64,000 bases of DNA, taken from NCBI RefSeq assembly GCF_011386835.1, contig NC_088800.1:54155439-54219438 (forward strand), read 5' to 3'. The translations under genes were made by a program, and so were the position numbers. Shown piece after piece: positions 22,235 to 33,315 of the stretch. The DNA comes from Chrysemys picta bellii. Taxonomy: Eukaryota; Chordata; Testudines; Emydidae. Under the pieces are notes generated by a model. The model was not told the DNA's origin. It searched no databases and saw nothing but the letters and a program-made list of their open reading frames with translations. Within the stretch, counting starts at the first letter, position 1. Each line of letters starts with the position of its first letter.

Positions 22235-22816
22235 CTAACTGATCACATATGTGGAGTTGGGAAGGAATTTCCCCCCAGGCTAGGTTGGTAGTGACCTGGG
22301 GTTTTCTCACTTTCCCTTGCAGCGTGTGGGTGCAGGTAACTTGCTCCAAATGGGGTGTTGGGTCAGGGTGGTTAGCTATCCTTGTAGGTATAAAAAGCCT
22401 GTGGATCAGATGGGAGAGAGGAATGAAAACAGTCAGTGAACACTGATGAGGGTGGAAACAGAATTTTCTGAGGGGCTGCTCCAGGGGAGGGTGGGCAACA
22501 AATCATGTTCATCTATGTGTCTGATAATTCTGTTCTTTACTATAGGTTCAGGGCCGGCCCACAACGTTTTGGCACCTGAGGTGGGGAGCTCAAATGACGC
22601 CCCCATGCCTCCTTGCTTGGGCCAAAACTTTGAAAGGTCTCAATTCTGCCTTCTTCCTGTTCTACTCCTCTCATGGTACTTACTGCTCTTCTACCTACCC
22701 CAATAAAGGAGAACTAACAACTTAAAATGCCTTGTTCAAAAATTTTAACACTTAACTTTCAAACACCTGAACAGCAAATGTAACTTTTCTTGTCTGCATA
22801 GTAAACATTGGCATTT

Positions 22817-23287
22817 TTATCTGTTTGAATAATCAAAGTGGTGCTTTCCGTGCCTCTTGGTTGCAAAGATTTGAACTGCTTCCTGAAGGTCCACAGTCTG
22901 GGCCAGCTCATGCTCTATTGAGACGGTTGCAAGGCCGACCAGCCTCTCCTGTGTCATTGTGGAGCGTAGATGTGTTTTTATTAACTTCAGCTTGGAGAAG
23001 CTGCGTTCTCCACTGGCAACTGTTACAGGAAGTGTTAGTAGTATGCACAGAGCCACAAAAGCATTTGGAAAGAGAGTGGTCATCTTATTTGTACACACAT
23101 ATTCCAGAACAGCCTTTGGAATTGATCCTGATGAAATGTATCTTGAAAGGGCTTTCAGTTCATCACCTAAATCACTCACATCAATATCGCACATGTCATC
23201 ATATGTCAACACTGTCTCTAGTGCCCTGCATTGCTGGTGTAGGTCTTCTTCGGGTATACTGAGGAGTTTTGGAATATCATACAACAT
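22817..23287 (-). pseudogene. hAT transposase C-terminal dimerisation domain
   Basis: A 156-codon frame with LCILLTLPVTVASGERSFSK followed by LKLIKTHLRSTMTQERL, the hallmark hAT C-terminal signature that mediates transposase dimerisation and contributes the last catalytic acidic residue region. It ends in a normal stop near the left terminal repeat. The frame opens within the domain because upstream coding is shifted and interrupted. Confidence 0.88.
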
Positions 23288-23784
23288 CCCAATATACTGC
23301 TGTGTTCCTTGAGCTGCATGAAACGTTCTTCAGCTGACTGTATTGCACAATCTAGCACCTGGTTAAAGAATTCAACTTTGAATTGTTCTCTGGGGTCTCT
23401 TATGGGATTATCCCATGCCTCGTAACTAAAATGTCTTCTTCTTCAGTGACTCTTGTATTCTTGAATGGGTGGGAAAATAGCTTCAGTGTGAAGTTCCTCT
23501 GCCAACTTCTGTGCACTCTTCAGAACATTTTGAAATCCCTCATCTGACCGGTAAGACTGTATGTATGACTTTGCTTTGTCCAGTTGTTCCATTGCTCCAG
23601 ATATTTCAAGGTCAATACCTTGGAGTCTCTTGCTTACAACATTTATTTCAAACAGTATGTCATGCCACAACACTAAGCCACACAGAAATTTGAAGTTATG
23701 TATGTTTCTGGTGATTCCATTTCCCTCTGCCACTGTTCTCCCACAAACAGTTCCTGTCATAGCATTAGCCTCTACAATGGCAAC

Positions 23785-24484
23785 CAGGGCCAGATTCGGC
23801 TGAATCGGCCCCGCGCCTAAGAGGGCCCCGCAACTGTCCACCCCGCCCCCGCCCCCAGCTCACTTCCCCATCCTCCCCTCCCCTGAACGCTCCGCCCCCC
23901 TGCTCCTCCCCCTCCCCTGCTTCCCGCGAATCAGATGTTCGCGGGAAGTCTGAAAAGAGGCAGGGGCAGGTGGGCAGCAGCATGTAAGTTGGGGTGGGGG
24001 GGGCGCGAGGAGGGCTCCAGGGAGGCGCAGCACGGCCCAGTCTGGCCCCGGCCGAGCACCACTGTCCCCGGCCCCAGCGGCTCTGGCTCCAGCCCGGCCC
24101 GGCCCGGCGGCTCCGGCCCGGCCCTGGCCGAGCACCTCCGGCCTCAGCCCGAGCGGCTCTGGCTCCGGCCCGACTCTGGCCCTGGGTCGCTGGCCCGGCT
24201 CCGGCCGAGCACCCCCGGCTCTGGCTCCGGCCCGAGCGGCTCTGGCCCTGGCTGAGCACCCCCGACCCGAGCGACTCCGGCCCTGGCCCCGGCTGCTCTG
24301 GCTCGGGCCCCGGGGCACCTTCCCCGTCCCTGGCTGAGCGACTCCGGCCCAGCCCTGGCCGAGGGGTGCCGGCCGAGCACCCCCAGCCCCAGCGGCTCCA
24401 GCCCAGACCCAAACCCCGCGACCCCGGCCGGAGCGTGGCCCGATTCCTGGGAATCGGGCCCCGCTCTTGCTAAGGCCGGCCCTG
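23785..24484. mobile_element. hAT MITE nested in the hAT transposon (700 bp)
   Basis: Ends CAGGGCCAGATTCGGC and GGCCGGCCCTG, flanked by a perfect 8-bp duplication ATGGCAAC (23777-23784 and 24485-24492). The interior from about 24030 to 24420 is a very GC-rich tandem array of GGCTCTGGCTCCGGCCCGAG-like units. Both strands give long open frames that are repeat artefacts. It shares its CAGGGCC end with the host element and with 34858-35071 and 42956-43303. Confidence 0.92.
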
Positions 24485-25267
24485 ATGGCAACTATGGCAT
24501 CATCTATCTTTCCAATTTGGTGTTTGATGGGCTTTATCGCCTCCACTCGACTTTCCCATTGTATGGCACTCAGTGGTTTCAGTGTCAGAGAGGATGTTCC
24601 CAGATGTTGCTTCAAAATTTGCCATCGATAAGTTGATGAAGAGAAAAATACATAGATTCCTTGAATTACATTAAAAAATTCAGCAGCCTCACTAGAAGCT
24701 GATGCTGCATCACTGACCACCAAGTTCAATGAATGAGAACTGCACGGAACAAAAAAAGCTCGAGGTTTTAACTCTCAGATCCGTGTCTGCACTCCTCTGT
24801 TCTTTCCTCTCATGTTGGCACCATTATCATAGCCCTGACCTCTCATGTCAGCTATCGCAATTCCCGTATCTTCCAGCTTTTTAAAAAGCACATTTGTCAT
24901 ACCAGCTCCTGTAGTATCATCAATGTCAATGAAGTCTAGAAAATGCTCTCTGACAGTCACCATTGCAGGGACATTTTTCACTAGGTTCTGTTACAAAACG
25001 CACCATTAAAGTAACTTGTTCCGTGTGGTTGATGTCAGGTGTGCAGTCCAGAATAACAGAGTAATATCTTGCTGACTTCAGATCTGCCACAATCTTCTGT
25101 TTGACTTTTGTTGCCAGTAACTGTGTGATCTCATTTTGAATTGTTTTTCCAGGGTAGTAGTATGTGTACATTTCTTGGGTGGCGACTCTTCTTAGATACT
25201 CGTGGAGTACAGCATCAAACTCAGCCATCAGCTCCACAGTTTTAAGGAAATTTCCATTGTTTGGCAC
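24485..25267 (-). pseudogene. hAT transposase middle (DUF4371-like) region
   Basis: Two overlapping frames (24926-25267 and 24775-24981) give YYPGKTIQNEITQLLATKV, SARYYSVILDCTPDINHTEQ and then EHFLDFIDIDDTTG and RGQGYDNGANMRGKNRGVQ. DCTPDINH and GQGYDNGANM are characteristic of the catalytic core of ZMYM-like hAT transposases, with the D of YDNGA as a conserved acidic residue. A frameshift separates the two frames. Confidence 0.85.
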
Positions 25268-25390
25268 ATACAGCTGATCTGAAGTGCCATGCAGTGCTAG
25301 GTTTTAGGTAGCAAGCATTCTCACAATGGCAACGAGCCTTTTCAGAACATTTTGCCAGTAAAGAGACTCTGATGCTATCTTCTCTTGATG

Positions 25391-26118
25391 CTAATCATCT
25401 ATGGTGGCCTTTAACCTTAGTCTCATCTCAAGCTCTTTCCACCTATGGAATGCTCTCTGGTGATTTGCTGCCATCTCATGGCATGCCAGATTTTTCGCCA
25501 GATTTTTCCAGTCCTTTGTTCCTGTAGAACCCAATGTGGCTGGAACATTAGACGTAAGAGTTTGCAACAAAAACAGTACGCAGCATTCTGGGTTTTTGAG
25601 TACATAAGCCATGGCCTCTCCACTTTGTCACCATTGGGGATTTCACACCAGTAATGTATTGGAAGGAAACTTCTATTTTCATTGTCTTTGGGGAACATGA
25701 AGTTTTTCACTTGCTGTGGCTCATGCAGTACAAGGAAATCCCTCAGGCTACTGCTCAAGTGAGTCCACAGTCCTGGATCATCTAGACTTAAGGAACTAAA
25801 CTCAGCAGCAGCTGTTTCTTGCACCTCAACCACACTCTTCTCTGATCTACACTTTTCTTCAGGAATGTGCATGGTTACATCCATTTGAGATGGAGATATG
25901 GATGCTGCAGTTGCTGCCAGGTCACCTGCACTCTGACTAACTGGAAGATTAGGCATCTCCTCACCACTCACATCCTCACTGGGGCCGGAAGGCTCACAGT
26001 GAACATTTGTATCTATGTATCTCAGGAGAGCTCCTTCCTGCTTAGATAGAAAAGCTTCCTTTGTTTGCTTTCTTTTTCTGAATGCTGCCCCAGAGGGGCG
26101 TTTTCTTCTTTCACTCAT
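25391..26118 (-). pseudogene. hAT transposase N-terminal region with TTF-type zinc finger
   Basis: The 231-codon frame from ATG 26118 begins MSERRKRPSGAAFRKRK, a basic leader found at the start of such proteins. It continues to an acidic linker and then PGLWTHL, RDFLVLHEPQQ, FMFPKD, RSFLPIHYW, NGDKVERPWLMYS and AAYCFCCKLL, which match the TTF-type zinc finger of ZMYM1/5-like hAT proteins. A frameshift near 25570 moves the reading to the 25391-25612 frame (TKDWKNLAKNLACHEM). It would bind the terminal repeats. Confidence 0.85.
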
Positions 26119-27617
26119 GACTCCTGTTCTGTGCCAGCTATAGTGGCTCTCAACACTCAGTTGAAGGGGACAAATAAGCAGGCTGGTAGTAGGGCCTGAG
26201 TGAGGGAAGATATCAGCATCTTAAGGGCCTAAATGGCTCCTACTGCTTCAGTTGACTGCCTGTTCTCCTCAAGTGGGTTCATGGAAGCAGCAGGAAACAG
26301 GAAGCTCTCTGAGAAGCTGATGTTAATCAGTCCAGGCTCCTGGGGGTGCTAGAGAGGTACATAAGAGGCTCCTCCTCCTCTCTCTCCCTGCAGTGCCTGC
26401 TGCTTTCTGTTATTCCCTCTCACCTTTTCTCCTGCCTGCCTATTATGTCTCTTGTGCCCTTCTTCCTCGAGCACAGCACTCCACCATCCCTGTGCATCTA
26501 GAGCAGAGAGAATACGTATGCACCAGCAGCAGACACAATTTTCTACACTCTGGGTCCTAGTGGTGTCCCGCTCCCCACCCCCCAGTCTGGCACCTGAGGC
26601 AGCCGCCTCAGTTCGCCTCATGGTAAGGCCAGCCCTGTATAGGTTCAACCAATTTGCCCAGTACTGAAGTTAGGCTTGCCAGCCTGTAATTGCCGGGATC
26701 GCCTCTGGAGCCTTTTTTAAAAATTGGCATCACATTAGCTATCCTCCAGTCATTTGGTACAGAAGCTGATTTAAGTGATAGGTTACGCACCACAGTTAAT
26801 AGTTCTGCAATTTCACATTTGAGTCCCTTCAGAGCTCTTGGGTGAATGCCATCTGTCCTGGTGACTTATTACTGTTTAATTTATCAATTTGTTCCAAAAC
26901 CTCCTCTATTGACACCTCAATCTGGGACAGTTCCTCAGATTAAAAAGAATGGCTCAGGTGTGGGAATCTCCCTCATATCCTCAGCTGTGATGACTGATGC
27001 AAATAATTCATTTAGTTTCTCCACAATGGCCTTATCATCCTTGAGTGCTCCTTTAGCATCTTGATTGTCCAGTGGCCCCACTGGTTGGTTAGCAGGCTTC
27101 TTGCTTCTGATGTATTTAAAACCAATTTTGCTATTTTGTGACTTTGTCTAGCTGTTCTTCAAATTCTTTTTTGGCCTGCCTAATTATATTTTTACACTTG
27201 ACTTGCCAGAGTTTACGCTCCTTTCTATTTTCCTCAATAGGATTTAGCTTCCACTTTTTAAAGGATGCCTTTTTATCTCTAGCTGCTTTTTTGACTTTGT
27301 TTGGCCCTGGTGGCACTTTTTTGATCCTCTTACTATTTTTTTTAATTTGGGGTATACATTTAAATTGAGCCTCTATTATGGTGTCTGTAAAACGTTTCCA
27401 TGCAGCTTGCAGGGATTTCACTTTTGCGTTATACCTTTTAATTTCTGTTTATCTCACTTCCTCATTTTTGTGCATCATAATGATTGTACAGAGGAGGAAA
27501 CTAATGCATGGTGAAAGTTGCCAGAGGAGTCACAGGAAGGCAATGGCGGAACTGGAAAGAGATCCCTGATCTCCTGTCACCCTCTCCTGTGCCTGAGAGC
27601 CAGCCCTTTGCCTAGCA

Positions 27618-28499
27618 CAGGGGTCTCAAACTCCCAGCCCGTGGGCCATCTGTGGCCCGTGAACCTCCAACAATGTGGCCTGTGGGACTCCAGCAGTTCT
27701 GGGGCCGGATCTCTCCCTTGGCATGATTTGCAATGGCCCCGGGCCCCGGCAGCTCAGCGGGCTGAGTGGTGTCTGCCTGCTTGCTCCATGTGGCCACCAG
27801 CCCCTCCCTGCGGCCCTGGGGTGGGGCTGTGCTTCTGCATGCTACCCCTGCCCCCAGAAACCCTGCGGCCAATGGGAAGCTGCGGGGGCGGTGCCTGGGG
27901 GAAGCAGTACATGGAGGCCCCCCAGCCCAACCCGCCCCGCCTTGGAGCCCCAGGTAGGTGCCACACTCCCCAATGCCCTCCCAGAGCCTGCAACCCCACC
28001 CCCTCCTCCTGCACCCCCACCCCCTGTCCCAGCCCAGAGCCTGCACCCAGCACCCAAACTCCATCCCAGAGCCTGCACCCCAATCCCCTACCCCAGACCT
28101 CCTCCCCCACCCAAACTCCCTCCCAGAGCCTTAGGCAGGTGGAGGGTGGAGTTTTGTGGGGAGGGTTCTGGGCGGCATGAGTGACATTATTGGCCGCTCT
28201 CCCCGGCCGGCTGGAGCACCGGGGGAGGGCGGCGAGCCCGCTGTGGTCCACTATCCCCGGTGGCCAGAGCGCCAGGGGGAGGGCGGCGAGCCCGGCTGGG
28301 GCCCCGCTCTCCCCGACCGGCTGGAGCGCTGGGGGGAGGGCGGCGAGCCTGCTGCGGCCCCGCTCTCCCCGGCCGGCCGGAGCGCCGGGGGAGGGCGGCA
28401 AGCCCAGCCGCAGACCCGCTTTCCCCGGGTGAGCGCCGCCCCCCTCCAGGTGCCGCCCCAAGCACATGCTTGGAGGGCTGGTGCCTGGAGCCGGCCCTG
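27618..28499. mobile_element. Two adjoining hAT-type remnants
   Basis: The left end starts CAGGGGTCTCAAACTC, a common hAT terminal repeat. The right part (about 28190-28499) is closely similar to the MITE at 42956-43303, including an almost identical last 50 bp ending GGTGCCTGGAGCCGGCCCTG. The junction near 28140-28190 is unclear and no clean 8-bp duplication joins the outer ends, so this is probably two elements, each missing one end. GC-rich repeats give many spurious frames. Confidence 0.55.
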
Positions 28500-28507
28500 G
28501 CTAGAGC

Positions 28508-31384
28508 GGTGCTTGCAGAAGCCAGGAGGGAAACTAGACAAATGTCTCCATGCATCTGTCTGAGTGCTGGCCTCTCCCTATTGCAAGACAAATACAATCC
28601 TGACACATAATGGCAGCTAAAGTGGATTGAAGCACTTTATCTAGTACAAATGTCCTGGATTGTTCACTGCAGACTGCACGTCCTCCCATTCCAGACACGC
28701 AGCTGAAGTGAGTTCAGTTCACCTCGCAGAGATAGCCTGGGTGGTTTATATCACCTGTCACATGCTCAAGTGCAGAGGAGGGTTACAGGCACCGAAACAC
28801 AATGTCCAGCTGTAATTGCTGCAGATATTCTTGCCAGCATTAGAAAGGTCACTGGGGGATTCTTTCCTTGCTCTCTGTGCCAGCAGAGCTGTGGCTTTGT
28901 TCTGCGTGAAGGTGAGATCTGTGCTGTGCACCTTCCCTGTCCCCCACACTCTGGCTCCGACTTGAGGGGTACCCTTAGAAGGGAGCTATGCACATGGGGT
29001 ATCCTCAAACTACTCAGAGGCCAGGCTTCCTGCAATGATGTTATTGTGGCTGAGGTGTCATTCTGTGGAGCACCAGCTGCTGGAGGGGTCACTCGTAGGA
29101 CTAACAGTGAGAAACAGCATCCCCTCTCCCTGGCGAAGGCCTAAGGGTGTGATCCTGGCTCCCCTGAAGTGAATGGCAGAACTGCGGTTGACTTCAGTGG
29201 GGCCAGCATATCACCCTGCACCTGCAAACAGCTCGCCTGTTCTGTGGTGCAGCCCTGCCCACCCGCATCGTGCACATGTCTCACCATCTGCACATGCACT
29301 AGTTCTTCACATGCACTGCTCCGGGAAACAGAGCCCCCCCTGCTCACAACTTCACTAGTTCTCCATGCCTTTCAGTTCAAAACCTCCCTCCTCTTTCCAA
29401 CCTCCTGTGGGCTTGCTCCAGCCCACTCCCCAGGTCTCCTGCTCCATTCTGCTATCCCAACCCTGGCCTCTGCTCAGTCCCTGCTCACTAGCTCACCGTG
29501 TTGGCTGTCTTAGAATAGCCTTCCCTTGTTCCCCACCCCACGGATCCTTCAAACCTTGCATTTGCTTCTGCCTCAACTAGTATTTCCCTATTGTCCCTGG
29601 ACAGTGTTGGGGGGGCCCTGGAGGGGTGCTGCTGCCCAAGGAAAGTTGCGGTGTTCTGAGTGGCATAACAATGCCGAGATGCTCCATAGCACACAGCTGA
29701 CTGAGGTGTGACTGGCGCATCTCCACTCCACCTTCTGTGCTCTCCCCACCACCCATCTTCACGTGCCAGCTCATGACACCCGCTCCCCAGAGGACCTGCT
29801 GGGAACAGTTACAATATTCCAGAAAGGTCAGGAACATAAGACTAATCCTCCTTGACTGACTTTTTCCAACAGCCAGATTGATGGCTGGCCGCAGCCTGGA
29901 TTATTGTAATCTACAGCCAGTAAAATAGCCTCGCTGGCATGCATAGCACAGCAAGCCATGTTTGGGCCTCCAGCTTAGAGCCCAAGCAGAACCAAAAGCG
30001 AACTATAGGGAGCTCGGTTAGAATAGAGGCAAGTGTCTCCAGCTAACCCTGAAGGGAGGAGACCTGGTAAAAAACTCCTTGCAGATGCCAAACCAAAACC
30101 AACCCATGGTATGACTGAACCAGGCTATTAGCCAAGATGGATTTTGCTAAATCTCTTTGCCTTTCAGCCACCTACCATTGGGCAGTCACCTTCCTTTTAC
30201 TCAAGTGACCCCTTTACCCCATCTGTGTAACATAAGGGTGCTGTGTATTCTGGGCCAGGAGCTCCTGGCTGCATCTGCGAATTTTTCCCCCCAACCTCCT
30301 TGTCTTGTGAGCCCTGTGAATGAAACTGACCAGCTCTTCAGCCCCTGGGGAAGCCTTTGCTCACAGGCACCCAACAATTCCTCTGCCCCCAACCCTCTCA
30401 CCCAGGGTCTCCTGGTGCATTTAAAACACATTGTTCCAGCAGGGCTCTAGGTCTCGGAGGAGGAGCAGCCCCAGGACTGGGATGGATCTTGAGGTGGCAG
30501 GCTGGGGATGGGGCCTTTGAAGGATGGGGAGAGAAGGAAGTGGAGACCTGGTGTGATGGCTGCCATCTTGGCTGACAGCAGGGCTTGATCTGGGGCCCAG
30601 GAGACCTGAAAGCATGGATCTCTACAGCTGGAGCTAAAGGGCCAGGTTCTGTAGCTAAGAGCTGTGCTGCATCCATAATCTTGGTGGGTTGGTCACTGAG
30701 GGGGACTTTTAGCTCACACTGACCAGTGGGTTACACTAGCATGAGATGCTTATTCAGCATCTCCACCTCTCTGAGCTGCTGACTGCCTCAAGACCAGAGT
30801 GTGGATAGACTGGTGCATCAAAAACCTGGTGACTTGTGGGATTTAAGTCAGCTCTCCAGGTTGCTCTGATGATCAGCAGGAGCATGGGAAGCCAGGTGCA
30901 ATGGAAGGGTGGTTGCAACAGGTGCCAGAAGAATAGTTCAGGGACCTTCCTCTTGCCTGGAGTCAGAGTGCATTGGGCCAGGACCTCTCTCTTCCAAAGA
31001 GAGAGGCTGAGGTGGTGCCCATCTGGGCATGGGCTTATTCCATAGGCATGACCATTGCCCACCTTCCTCAGCTCCTGCTGTGGATATTTGATTCCTACCC
31101 GAACATCCAATGACCGTGTAGCATTATACTGGAATGTAGTTATAAGATCTAGGATTAAAAGTACCCAAAGGTGAGAGGAAGAGACATTCCCATACAACAT
31201 AATAAACAAATAGGAGCTCTCGGATGAAGTGCTGTCCCCTTAAGAACTAGGCAGGCTGGGAACCACCTGTAGGATATAAATTGCCTTCCCCTGATCACTC
31301 AGTCTCAGGTAGGCACACAGTAAGCGGCCTAGGAAGGGATCCCAGTTCGGAGTAATGAGCTGTACCTGATTCTTCTTCTAATAA
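28508..31384. other. No gene seen; possible L2-type LINE scrap near 29893
   Basis: Nothing convincing. At 29893-29930 the + strand reads SLDYCNLQPVK, reminiscent of the LDYCN motif of L2-group LINEs, but no context supports it. A short palindromic repeat unit (GATCCTGGCTCCCCTGAAG) lies at about 29150-29220. Confidence 0.35.
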
Positions 31385-31740
31385 TAATAAAAATAAATTA
31401 GAATGTTGAAAAAATGAACTGAAACTTTTCCATGAAAAATCTAGGGAAAAAATGAAACATGTTAATTTAAAAAAAAAATTCTTAAACATCTTGAGGTTTT
31501 GTTGTTGTTTGTTTATTTTTTTGTCAAAACGCAAAGAAAAAATTTGACTTCATTCCGTGGTTCTTCCCTTCCCCCTTCTTCAAAAATAGAGGGGGAGGAG
31601 GGGAGAGAAAAACTGTAAAAAGCGAAAACAGAAAATATTTAGTTTTGATACATTTTGTTTTGATGAAAAATGAATATTTTTGCAGAAAAATTTCAAATGC
31701 ATGTCAGATATTTTTCATAACAAAAACCTTTTTGATTAAA

Positions 31741-32606
31741 AGGAGGGAGGGATTGCAACTGCTTTGGAGGACAGGGTCATAATTCAAAATGATCTGGACA
31801 AATTGGAGAAATGGTCTGAGTTAAACAGGATGAAGTTTAACAAAGACAAATGCAAAGTGCTCCACTTAGGAAGGAAAAATCAGTTTCACACATATAGAAT
31901 GGGAAGAGACTGTCTAGAAAGGAGTACCCTAGAAAGGGATCTAGGGGTTATAGTGGACCACAAGCTAAATATGAGTCAACAGTGTGATGCTGTTGCAAAA
32001 AAAGCAAACATGATTCTGGGATGTATTAACAGGTGTGTTGTGAGCAAGACACGAGAAGTCATTCTTCCGCTCTACTCTGCTCTGATTAGGCCTCAGCTGG
32101 AGTATTGTGTCCAGTTCTGGGCACCGCATTTTAAAAAAGATGTGGAGAAATTGGAAAGGGTCCAGAGAAGAGCAACAAGAATGATTAAAGGTCTTGAGAA
32201 CATGACCTATGAAGGAAGGCTGAAAGAATTGGGTTTGTTTAGTTTGGAAAAGAGAAGACTGAGAGGGGACATGATCGCAGTTTTCAGGTATTTAAAAGGG
32301 TGTCATAAGGAGGAGGGAGAAAACTTGTTCACCTTAGCCTCTAAGGATAGAACCAGAAGCAATGGGTTTAAACTGCAGCAAGGGAGGTCTAGGTTGGACA
32401 TTAGGAAAAAGTTCCTAACTGTCAGGGTGGTTAAACACTGGAATAAATTGCCTAGGGAGGTTGTGGAATCTCCATCTCTGGAGATATTTAAGAGTAGGTT
32501 AGATAAATGTCTATCAGGGATGGTCTAGACAGTATTTGGTCCTGCCATGCGGGCAGGGGACTGGACTCGATGACCTCTCGAGGTCCCTTCCAGTCCTAGA
32601 ATCTAT
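31741..32606 (+). mobile_element. 5'-truncated CR1 LINE with intact C-terminal ORF2
   Basis: Starts within ORF2 and ends with the CR1 3' untranslated region (GGACTCGATGACCTCTCGAG, then CCTTCCAGTCCTAGAATCTA). It is the least decayed LINE copy in the window: its 254-codon coding part has no stop, so it inserted more recently than the other CR1 copies. Confidence 0.92.
31764..32528 (+). pseudogene. CR1 ORF2 C-terminal part (254 codons, uninterrupted)
   Basis: Contains LNRMKFNKDKCKVLHLG, ERDLGVIVDHKLNMSQQCD, KKANMILGCINR, LIRPQLEYCVQFWAPHFKKD, RRATRMIKGLENMTYEGRLK, GLFSLEKRRLRGDMIAVFRY and VVKHWNKLPREVVESPS, the standard order downstream of the CR1 reverse transcriptase YADD region. The ATG at 31764 is an accident of 5' truncation, not a gene start. 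The endonuclease and catalytic reverse transcriptase are absent. Confidence 0.92.
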
Positions 32607-32632
32607 GAAAAAACATTTTGACCAGTTCTAAA

Positions 32633-33315
32633 TACTAGTAATAATTAATACATTGTTGCTGACAAACTGGGATTTGGCCTTGTGTTCCTTGAGTCCTTGT
32701 AAATCTGAGTCACTAAGCTCTACGAGTCAGCTGAAACAGCTTCCCTGTACCAAGAGGGCAGGCTTGGATCCCATTCAATGAAGCATTAGAAATTATTATT
32801 ATTGCCAGAAAGGATCTGGGCCAATCATCCAGAAACTTCTCTACCCGGGCACCTGTTCTCAAGACTTTTCTCTAGTCCAGTTTTGAAACATGGTTGCTGG
32901 AAAGTTCAGTGGAGTTTGTGATCTTCTCAATGAGCCCAGAGCCAATTGTCCAAGCAATCGAGGGACAAGTTTCCAGTGAGCTTCAGTTGATCTATGATTT
33001 TGCAAAGCTATGTAACATCCAATCGTTTCACCATCAAACGAGGCCAGTCTCCAGTGCTGCTTGGTTTTCACCCTGAATTCTTGGGTTTCTTTGAACCCAA
33101 GTGAAACTAGGGGATGTGAATCTGAGTTGAGTGAAACTAGACTCAAAATTTGCATGGATCCTTGCAAATAAAGACTGCTGAATGTCTCACGGCATTAGTG
33201 TATGAGAGAGAAGCAATAGCTTGCACATATCCAGCAGTTTAAACATTCAGTAAACCAATATCACATATGTAGTCTCATGGGCGAAACTGCATGAGCCTTG
33301 AGCACATCTGAGATA
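32633..33315. other. No feature seen
   Basis: About 680 bp with no convincing coding frame or repeat boundary. Confidence 0.5.

Larger units (their letters stand above)
16880..22450 (+). mobile_element. Nearly full-length but decayed CR1-superfamily LINE with three nested insertions
   Basis: Segments join into one element on the + strand. Endonuclease start: NARSLGDEME...VKPAIIG and ELWWNS at 16920-17035. Endonuclease middle and end: IMGDFN at 17170-17190 and GSSDH near 17380, continued after an insertion by ELIPIKLNRRINKTR at 17938. Reverse transcriptase: SGGLDNFHPRILKEL at 18640, PGNYRPASLTSIV near 18815, AFNTVPHG at 19027, FAGDTKL at 19667 (the catalytic FADD has lost its first Asp). C-terminal region: LVRPLLECCVQFWSP near 20030. 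A 3' untranslated part follows, split by a solo LTR. Insertions are CR1 (17386-17930), a MITE (19109-19495) and a solo LTR (20785-22234). Many stops; inactive. Confidence 0.8.
22549..26637 (-). mobile_element. hAT transposon with ZMYM-like transposase remains, 4089 bp
   Basis: Ends CAGGGCCGGCCC and GGCCAGCCCTG with a perfect 8-bp duplication TATAGGTT at 22541-22548 and 26638-26645. Coding pieces run right to left: N-terminal TTF-type zinc finger region (26118-25423), DUF4371-like middle (25267-24775), C-terminal dimerisation domain (23287-22817). A 700-bp hAT MITE sits between the middle and the C-terminal parts. Without that MITE and its duplication the element is about 3.4 kb, a normal size for an autonomous hAT. 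Frameshifts show that it is now dead. Confidence 0.9.
22518..27480 (-). mobile_element. CR1 LINE fragment, antisense, split by a 4.1-kb hAT transposon
   Basis: The right part (26646-27480) encodes, on the minus strand, VPNDWRIANVMPIFKKG and PGNYRLASLTSVLGKLVE (reverse transcriptase entry motifs) and upstream KKEFEEQLDKVTK-type linker. The short left part (about 22518-22548) continues the same sequence (TTCTTTACTATAGGTTCAACC across the joined site). The hAT insertion duplicated TATAGGTT at the break. The copy has stops and is not functional. Confidence 0.8.
31385..32632. repeat. AT-rich dispersed repeat split by a CR1 insertion
   Basis: 31385-31740 is rich in AAAAATTTC-type runs and resumes at 32607 with CATTTTGACCAGTTCTA, resembling the family at 4321-4610 and 36725-36880. 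The CR1 at 31741-32606 lies between. The class is unknown and the left end is not defined. Confidence 0.45.

Noticed and set aside
23765..24729. Long Gly/Pro/Arg-rich frames of 215 and 289 codons on the minus strand and 159 codons on the plus strand
   Set aside because: They lie in the GC-rich tandem interior of the 700-bp hAT MITE and run across its borders; the repeat explains them fully.
27518..28610. Several overlapping 100-240 codon frames on both strands
   Set aside because: They sit in GC-rich hAT remnants, overlap in nearly every frame and resemble no protein.
29893..29930. LDYCN-like motif suggesting an L2-type LINE
   Set aside because: Only about ten residues match and neighbouring sequence does not extend the similarity.
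30754..31209. 151-codon minus-strand frame with a hydrophobic start
   Set aside because: No family resemblance, no splice context and no conservation evidence; probably chance.
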